The notes under the pieces: model-generated | Databases searched by the model: none | Told to the model about the DNA's origin: nothing | What the model saw: only the letters and a program-made list of their open reading frames with translations | Part shown: piece after piece, positions 57,625 through 64,000 of the stretch | Numbering within the stretch: the stretch's first letter is position 1 | How the letters are laid out: each line of letters starts with the position of its first letter | Assembly: GCA_033398695.1 (NCBI GenBank) | Contig: CM065801.1 | Coordinates: forward strand, 108,331,670-108,395,669 | Direction: 5' to 3' | DNA length: 64,000 bases | Source of the DNA: Orobanche coerulescens | Taxonomy: Eukaryota > Streptophyta > Magnoliopsida > Lamiales > Orobanchaceae | Position numbers and translations under genes: made by a program

Positions 57625-59326
57625 GTTTTGGCCTTGATTCTCGTCGTAACCATGTGTTATTGTTCCTTACGGAGGATTATAGGTGCTAGATGATTCCGAT
57701 GTTGAATTCTGTTGGTGATAGATGATTCGTGTGGTGTTATTCTCGTAGTAATTGCGGTGCTATCGCGCTCTTGATAGTGTTCGGGAGTTCGGGGCCGTTC
57801 GACCGTATTTCATCTGTCATCTTGTTGCGATCGTGGTTTCGAGGCAAGTATCTTGTTCATACGCTTCTCGTTTTTTGGATATGATGATCGGTGGTCGTCT
57901 TGGTGTGTTTGTTTGATTATTTGAAATGATTTTGAAAAGATTTGCTTTGGCCTCGTTAAAGGCTCTCTTTCAAAATGCGTGTGTGTTATGTGACCGGTGT
58001 GTTTTGGGAATTGATTATGATTTGAATATTTTGAACGTTGAGGGCTTTGGTGATACCCCTATTGTTTAAAGTTATGGAATCATGTTTTCCGTGTTAATTG
58101 TGTTGTTGCATTTTGAAGAGTTTGATAATGGTGTCGGATAAGTGGCCATCTCTAGTAAGTATTCTTGATGAACTTACATTCTTAGCATATTAGTATTGCA
58201 TGAGTAACGTGTGTGTGTGTATGCTCACTGCGGGTTAGATCTGACGGGGTCTCGGTAGGGCTCCACGAAGCTGTGGAACCGCGAGCTTGCTTTTAACCAC
58301 TGCGGGTTAGATCCGACGGGGTCTTGGCAGGGATCCACGAAGCTGTGGGTCCGCAGTTAATTGTAGTGCATTTTACAAATGTGATTTGATTATGGCATTT
58401 CCGGAAATGAGTGCTTTTGAACGGTTTTCATGATTGCATGCATCGACTAAGTGTGTAAGAGGTAAGTTGTTCGTTTGACTTACTTGGCTAGGATGGCACT
58501 AGAGTATTTTTCGTCGGTGTTTAAACCTTGGGTTGTGGATTTTGATGTTGGAAAACGAACCTTGTTATCGTTCTCGTATACTGTGAGTGGATGAGGAATT
58601 GGGGCTAAAATCCCAACGATTTGGTAAAGATCATTTTACAGAAAGTAAACCTTTGGGGCGGTGACCCCTTTCGTCTTTTGGGTTTTGAAAAGTAGGATTT
58701 TATAATTCTAAATTGTTTTCTATTAAAACTCCCGATGGCATTTCAAATTATTTTATAAATTGTTTCCCTTGATATTTGATCTTGAAATTTTGGGAAGTTT
58801 TTTACTCAAACTCTTGCCTCAGGAAGTGTTCATCTTGTTGTATTTGAATCTTTGAGGATTCCGGATTATTATCGTTCTTGGAACTTGAATTGTATGACTC
58901 GTATTATTGCACTTGTACTTGCACTAGCAAAACAGTGGAGTTTTGCTAACCCCCGAGTATTCGGGGGGTGGATGTTTGTATTGCATTCAGGTTTTGGAGC
59001 ATAGCACAGGGTCGGCATGAAGGATGATGAAAGATGAACGATACTAATCACACGAGGACCCATTTGATGTTATATTGGTTTAGTTGCATTTTATTTCCGC
59101 TGCAGTATTCTTTCCCCGTTGTACGAGAGTGTGTTGTATTCGACCCCTGCGTGGGCAAGTATTGTAATCGAGTTGTATGTTTTTATTGAAAGGCCAGGTC
59201 GGTCTACTGAGTCTTTTTAGCCTTAAAGGCATTGTCGAGCTGTTCGTTTGTTGTTACCAGCCTAGTAGATCCTTGAGGAAAGGTTCTACGGCGTGTAATA
59301 TCCCTGAGCGGATTGGGGGTGTTACA

Positions 59327-61454
59327 AAATGGGTGGAGTGACAAAAGTTTCACCGAATTGCTCTATTTGATGAATGAGATACTACCAAAAGGCAATACAT
59401 TGCCTAAGCGTACCTATGAGGCGAAGAAGGTTTTGTGTCCGATGGGTATAGAGTATAAAAAAATACACGCTTGTCCCAATGATTGCATACTGTACAGAAA
59501 AGAGTTTGAAGAATTGCATAAGTGTCCTAGGTGTGGGGTATCACGATACAATGTGAAGAATGATGGAGAGAACACACAACAAGGACCTCCCGTGAAGGTG
59601 TTATGGTATCTTCCGATTGTTCCAAGGTTCAAGCGATTGTTTACTAATATGATGATGCAAAGAATCTCACATGGCACGCAAATGAGAGAAAATGCGACGG
59701 GCTAATTCGTCATCCAGCTGCTGGACAACGGAAGAAAATAGATCATTTATTTCTAGATTTCGGGAGTGACGCAAGAAACCTTAGGCTTGGACTTTCCACA
59801 GATGGAATGAATCCGTTCGATAACTTAAGCACCAAGCATAGCTCTTAGCCTGTTTTACTTGTGATATATAATCTACCTCATTGGTTATGTATGAAACGGA
59901 AGTACGTTATGTTGTCAATGATGATTTCAGGACCAAAACAACCACGAAATGACATAGATGTTTATCTAAGTCCGTTGATTGATGACTTTAGAATGATGTG
60001 GGATGAAGGGTCTTACGTGTTTGATGGTAACCGCCAGCAAAGTTTCAAGTTACGTGCAATGTTATTTTGTACGATTAATGACTTTCCTGCATATGGAAAC
60101 TTGAGTGGATATAGTGTCAAGGGACATCATGCATGTCCTATATGTGAAGAAAACACAAGCTACATCCAGTTGAAACATGGAAATAAAACAGTTTACACTC
60201 AACATCAGAGGTTTCTCAGTCGCCATCACCCGTATCGTAGATTGCGAAAAGCTTTAATGGATTCCCAGAAAATGGACTTGCGCCAATGCCCTTAATAGGT
60301 GAGCAAGTATACGATCGTGTGAAGAACATAAATGCTATATTTGGAAAAATTAAAAAGAAGGCTGCTACGACAAACATTTGGAAGAAGAGGTCAATATTTT
60401 TTGATCTTCCTTACTGGAGACATCTAGATGTTAGACATTGCATAGATGTTATGCATGTCGAAAAAAATGTATGCGATAGTGTGATCGGCACACTTCTCAA
60501 TGTTAAACATAAAACAAAGGATGGTATCCAGGCTCGTCAAGACTTAGAGGAAATGGGTATACGTCCTCAGCTGCATCCGCAAGTAGTCGATAAACGAACT
60601 TATCATCCCCCGGCATGTTATACTTTATCCAAAAGAGAGAAAATAAGCTTTTGTAATTGTTTACAACGTATTAAAGTGCCACAAGGTTATTCGTTGAATA
60701 TTAAGAGTCTTGTATCGATGCAAAATCCGACATTGGTCGGCTTAAAGTCTCATGACTGTCATGTCTTGATGAAACAACTTCTAGCTGTGGCTATACGTGA
60801 TGTCTTGCCTAAAAAAGTGAGAAAAGCCATAACTCGCTTGTTTTTCTTTTAATTCTATATGTAGCAAAGTGATTGATCCTTTGGTTTTGGATGAGTGGAA
60901 AATGAGGCTGTTGTTATCTTGTGCCAATTGGAGATGTTTTTTCCTCCTTTTTTTGATATTATGGTTCACTTACTTGTCCATGTAGTTAGAGAGATTAAAG
61001 AGTGTGGCCCCGTTTTTTGTAATAGATGTTTCCGATTGAGCGATACATGAAGATTTTTAAAGGGTATACTAAAAACCCATTTTGTCTAGAATCATCTATT
61101 GTTGAGATGTATATTACAGAAGAAGCAATAGAGTTCTGCACAGATTACATGTCACAAACACCATCTGTTGGGATTCCGAAGTCTCGACATGATGGGAAAC
61201 TTAATGGAAAGGGTACACGGGGTGTTAAAATATTAACCAAGAATTGCGATGAGGTGCTTCAAGCATATTTGTACGTTTTGAATAACATTGATGAGGTTCT
61301 TCCATACTTGTCTTCTCACAAGAATCTTTTGAAGACAAAGAATTCCCGAATGAGGGAGAAATGGTTGTTGATTGAACATAATAAGACTTTCTTGAGATGG
61401 TTTAAGGTACAAATCTCCGAAAGTGATAGCGCATCTGAAATGTTAAATGGCTAG
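59327..61454 (+). pseudogene. TNP2-type transposase, main part (CACTA-1)
   Basis: Resumes exactly after the aaatg duplication with GWSDKSFTELLYLMNEILP, then HACPNDCILYRKEFEELHKC and KVLWYLPIVPRFKRLF. A frameshift follows near 59650. DGMNPFDNLS, CMKRKYVMLSMMISGPKQP, NDIDVYLSPLIDD, LFCTINDFPAYGNLSGYSVK and HACPICEE are all hallmarks of Transposase_21. A stop at about 60293 is followed by HCIDVMHVEKNVCDSVIGTL and the DUF4218-like end (FPIERYMKIFKGY, 61026 on). Several stops and shifts: inactive. DUF4216 follows separately. Confidence 0.88.
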
Positions 61455-61617
61455 CTTACGGGCCGAAGGCCGATGTCGTAACTTGGATTGGATATGATAT
61501 CAATAAGTACTCATTCTATACAAAGTCACAAGATGATAAAAGTTCGGTTCAAAATAGCAGAGTTACTCTTCAAGCCGAGTCCATGCACTTTTCAAGATCG
61601 AAAGATAAAATCTAGTT

Positions 61618-61857
61618 ATGGCATCGACAAGTTACTATGGAGTTATTGAAGATATATGGGAACTTGAACATGTTAAGTTTAGAGTGCCTATTTTTAAGTG
61701 TAAGTGGGTTGATAATAACACGGGTGTGGTAATCTATGAACTGGGCTTTACATTGGTAGATCTTCATAAGATAGCTTACACGGATGAGCCTTTTATCATG
61801 GCATATCAAGCCAAACAGGTGTTTTATGTCAAGGATCCATGCAATGAAATATTGTGA
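61618..61857 (+). pseudogene. DUF4216-type C-terminal segment of TNP2
   Basis: YYGVIEDIWELEHVKFRVPI, FKCKWVDNNTGV, and then ELGFTLVDLHKIAY and AKQVFYVKDP match the domain that ends many plant TNP2 proteins. Upstream (61450-61610) the join to the DUF4218 part is broken by frame changes. Confidence 0.75.
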
Positions 61858-62224
61858 GTGGTCATTCCTGGCAGAAGTGTGGATATTAATGAAACTGAAG
61901 AATCATGTTTTGACATTTGTGAGTTTATTCCTTTATCAACACGGATGCCCACTATCGTTGAAGAAAATGAAGCAGACGACATACATGCCATTCGAGATGA
62001 TCATGATGAAGGCATATGGAAAAAGGTTGTTATCTAGAGACAAGTTAGATAGTTGATGATAAAGGCACAGTGGATTATGTTGAATTGTAGTATTAATGTT
62101 CAATTTTGTGACATTGTTAATGATAGAGTTGATTTTGTTGAATTTTAGTATTAATGTTGAACGTTGTGTTGGTTTATGAGTTTTTATATTTTAGGATTTA
62201 AAATTTATTTCATTATTTGTTATT

Positions 62225-62503
62225 AAAAACTGTGTGTGTATGTGTATATGCAGTGTGTATAGTGTGTGTGAGTGTGTGCACAGTGTGTGTATGTGTGCAG
62301 TGTGTGTGCGAGTGTAGAGTGCAGTGTGTGTATGTGTGTGTGTGTGAGAGAGAGAGAGAGTGCAGTGTATATGTAGTGTGTGTATTGTGTGCAGTGTGTG
62401 TGAGAGTGCACAGTGCAGTGTGTGTATGAGAGTGCAGTGTGTGTAGTGTGTGTGTGTGCATTCTGTGTGTGTGTGTGCAATGTGTGTGTGAGAGTGCAGA
62501 ATG

Positions 62504-62552
<49 letters not shown>

Positions 62553-62695
62553 TGTGAGTGCAGTGTGTGTTTGAGAGTGCAGAGTGTGTGAGAGTGCAGT
62601 GTGTGTAGTGTGTGAGTGTGTGCAGTGTGTGTGTATGCAGTATGTGTGTGTTTTATGTGTGCAGTGTGTGTTTTTTATGTGTGGAGTGTATATTG
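62225..62695. repeat. TG-rich microsatellite upstream of TNPA
   Basis: Interrupted (TG)n with GAGAGTGCAG breaks, ending just before a 3' splice-like TATGCAG at 62721. Apparent Cys/Val or His/Thr proteins here are repeat artefacts. Confidence 0.85.
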
Positions 62696-62731
62696 TGGTT
62701 GATGATTAAATTTATTTGTTTATGCAGGCAC

Positions 62732-63864
62732 ATGGTGTCTTCTTCTCGTTCCCCTCACATTCCTTCTCCCGCTTGTTCTCCTCATTCCTCCCAGTCTCAC
62801 GATGCTCATTCATGTAGTACTTCTACATCGAGAAATCCCACGCGATGTAGAAGTATGTAGAAACGCCCGGTTGATGGAAAGAAATTACCTCTTGACATTA
62901 ATCCAGTACGGGGAAAGATCAATTACGAACACAAATTAAAGTTAAGTACGTACTTGGGAAAACTTGCCAAAGATCATGTGTCGATACTGTACAAGAGTTG
63001 GAAGCAAGTACCCGACAAGCCGGATAAAGAAATTTTGTGGCAGGATATATTGGTATATGACTCTCTTCTTATATTAAGAATTGTGTGTGTCGTGTTCCGT
63101 TGTGTGGCAGTGTGTGTGTTTATATGTGTGTGGCAGTATGTGTGTGTGTGTGTGGCAGTGTGTTATCTGTGTGTGTTTGTGTATGTACTGTGTGTGTTTG
63201 TGTGCTATGTGTGTGTGTTGTGTGTGTTTGTTTGTGTGCTGTGTGTGTGTTTGTGTGTTGTGTGTGTACCGTGTGCGTGTGTGTGTGATTTGTGTGTGTG
63301 TGATTTGTGTGTGTGTGCGTGTGCTGTGTGTGTTTGTTTGTGTGCTGTGTGTGTGTGTGTTTGTGTGCTGTCTGTGTGTGTGTGTTTGTGTCATGTGTGT
63401 ATGTTTGTGTGTGTACTGTGTGTGTTTGCTGTACTGTGTGTCTATGTGCATGTGGCAGTGTGTGTTTGTGTGTGTGTGTGTGTGGCAGTGTGTGTGTGTG
63501 TTTGTGTGCTGTCTGTGTGTGTTTGTGTGTGTCTGTGTGTGTTTGTTTATGTTTGTGTGTACTATGTATGTTTTGTGTGTTGTGTGTTTGTGTGTGTGTG
63601 TGTGTGTAATATGTGTGTGGCTAACTCTAGTTTTTATTGTAATATGTAGGCCAAATTTGATGTTAGCCAGATTAGCAATCTTGGTCATTTTCAAAAGAAG
63701 TCTTTACAGTTAATTGGCGTAAAATGGAGGCAATTTAAGTCTGATTTGACTGGTGAGTACATATATGGGCCAAGCAAAGGACAATCTCCTTGTGACAAGT
63801 ATTTGTATCTCCGAAGAGGACTGGAGAGACTTCAAAAAGATGCGTGAGGACTCTGCTTGAGAGG
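62732..63864 (+). pseudogene. TNPA/Transposase_24-type gene (CACTA-1)
   Basis: Probable DNA-binding partner that recognises subterminal repeats. Exon 1 starts at ATG 62732 (Ser/Pro/His-rich), has an in-frame TAG at 62858, then continues KLPLDINPVRGKINYEHKL to WQDIL. An intron filled with TG repeats (about 63052-63649) has a GTATAT donor and a TATGTAG acceptor. Exon 2 reads AKFDVSQISNLGHFQKKSLQ, LIGVKWRQFKSDLTGEYIY, a match to the plant Ptta/En/Spm transposase family. A 1-nt shift near 63805 restores the expected ISEEDWRDFKKMR, after which GAG|GTATAC at 63864 looks like the next donor. The gene continues outside the window. Confidence 0.75.
63065..63635. repeat. TG-rich microsatellite in TNPA intron
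   Basis: About 570 bp of interrupted (TG)n, with repeated TGTGTGTTTGTGTGCTG wording. It gives long false frames rich in Cys and Val (plus) or His and Thr (minus). Confidence 0.88.
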
Positions 63865-63865
63865 T

Positions 63866-64000
63866 ATACCCAAAAAAAATGTTTTAAGTTTTTTTTTAAA
63901 GTTCAATGCTGAAAATAATGAACACACAATCAAATAAAATAATTTTTAATTAATAACATAAAATCTGTAATAAAAATGTTTTTAATTAATATAATTTTAC
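63866..64000. other. AT-rich CACTA-1 interior at window end
   Basis: Probably intronic; no coding signal. Confidence 0.4.

Larger units (their letters stand above)
23275..59326 (+). mobile_element. LTR retrotransposon A (large, non-coding interior), nest host
   Basis: Target duplication aaatg at 23270-23274 and 59327-59331. Both LTRs start TGTAATACCC and end GGGGTGTTACA. Three insertions swell it to 36 kb: the LINE (5' LTR), B (just after the PBS) and E (3' LTR). Without them the LTRs are about 2.8 kb and the interior about 2.8 kb with no coding domain, so it is a LARD-type non-autonomous relative of the Tekay group. Confidence 0.9.
50591..59326 (+). repeat. 3' LTR of A, interrupted by element E
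   Basis: 50591-51736 and 57630-59326 together match the 5' LTR. The palindrome array is at 51139, 51162, 51180, 51203 | 51256, 51280, identical in spacing to the 5' LTR, with TATATAAGG at 51312. Confidence 0.88.
21504..64000 (+). mobile_element. CACTA-1 (En/Spm-type), interrupted; right end outside window
   Basis: Begins CACTACTACAAAATACAC after TAT. Subterminal repeats, a TNP2-type transposase gene and a TNPA/Transposase_24-type gene follow in order on the plus strand, the usual two-gene layout. TNP2 is split at 23274/59327 by retrotransposon A. Removing A and one aaatg copy makes the reading frame continuous across the junction. The right terminus was not reached. Frameshifts in both genes mean this copy is no longer autonomous. 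Confidence 0.88.

Noticed and set aside
59414..59677. Minus-strand frame opposite TNP2
   Set aside because: Shadow of the TNP2 coding strand.
62213..62480. Cys/Val- and His/Thr-rich reading frames in TG repeats (also 22078-22373 and 63065-63694)
   Set aside because: They are translations of (TG)n/(CA)n in several frames and both strands at once, without domains.

Overview
This window is plant nuclear DNA from TE-packed, probably heterochromatic chromatin of an angiosperm. The signs are Ty3/gypsy chromoviruses of Tekay type (initiator-Met PBS, a chromodomain at the end of pol), CACTA elements with TNP2- and TNPA-type transposase genes, a plant L1-type LINE with a C-terminal RNase H, and an RTE-type LINE tail. 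I find no intact host gene, rRNA or tRNA. Family names used here: F, D, A, B, C and E for LTR elements, CACTA-1 and CACTA-2 for DNA transposons.

Layout. 1-4641 is the right part of F, a gag-only derivative. It is inserted in the 5' LTR of D (4642-12203), a decayed full-coding Tekay-like element. 12204-15835 is old AT-rich DNA holding a 5'-truncated RTE LINE tail with a 19-bp target duplication and a ~75-bp minisatellite. 15836-20061 is CACTA-2, which has both termini and a TTA target duplication and carries exon fragments of two unrelated host genes (HOP/STI1 and an NRAMP metal transporter). From 21504 to the window end is CACTA-1, whose TNP2 gene is cut in two by a 36-kb nest.

The nest reads as Russian dolls, each layer proven by an exact target duplication. 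A (23275-59326, aaatg) sits in TNP2. Inside A are the LINE (24978-28117, in the 5' LTR), B (29313-47836, gggtc, just after the PBS) and E (51737-57624, gtttt, in the 3' LTR). Inside B is C (32289-42271, gaaac, minus strand, again just after the PBS). C and D carry pol remnants. A and B have non-coding interiors, E keeps 379 bp, and F keeps a mini-gag, so most layers depended on proteins from other elements.

The most unusual signal is in the LTRs. Directly upstream of the TATA-like box each family has an array of ~12-bp CpG-rich palindromes in pairs or quads, with usual start-to-start spacing of 21-24 bp (17-20 in B) and larger gaps between groups. The layout is shared but the palindrome differs: GTGCCGCGGCAC in F, D and E, TTACGTACGTAA in A, GACACGGCCGTGTC in B, TAGCGYGCGCTA in C. 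Flanking LTR sequence shows modules being swapped between families. Further downstream the LTRs share tandem repeats, a twin hairpin, and a covarying stem-loop a fixed ~35-40 nt from the 3' end.
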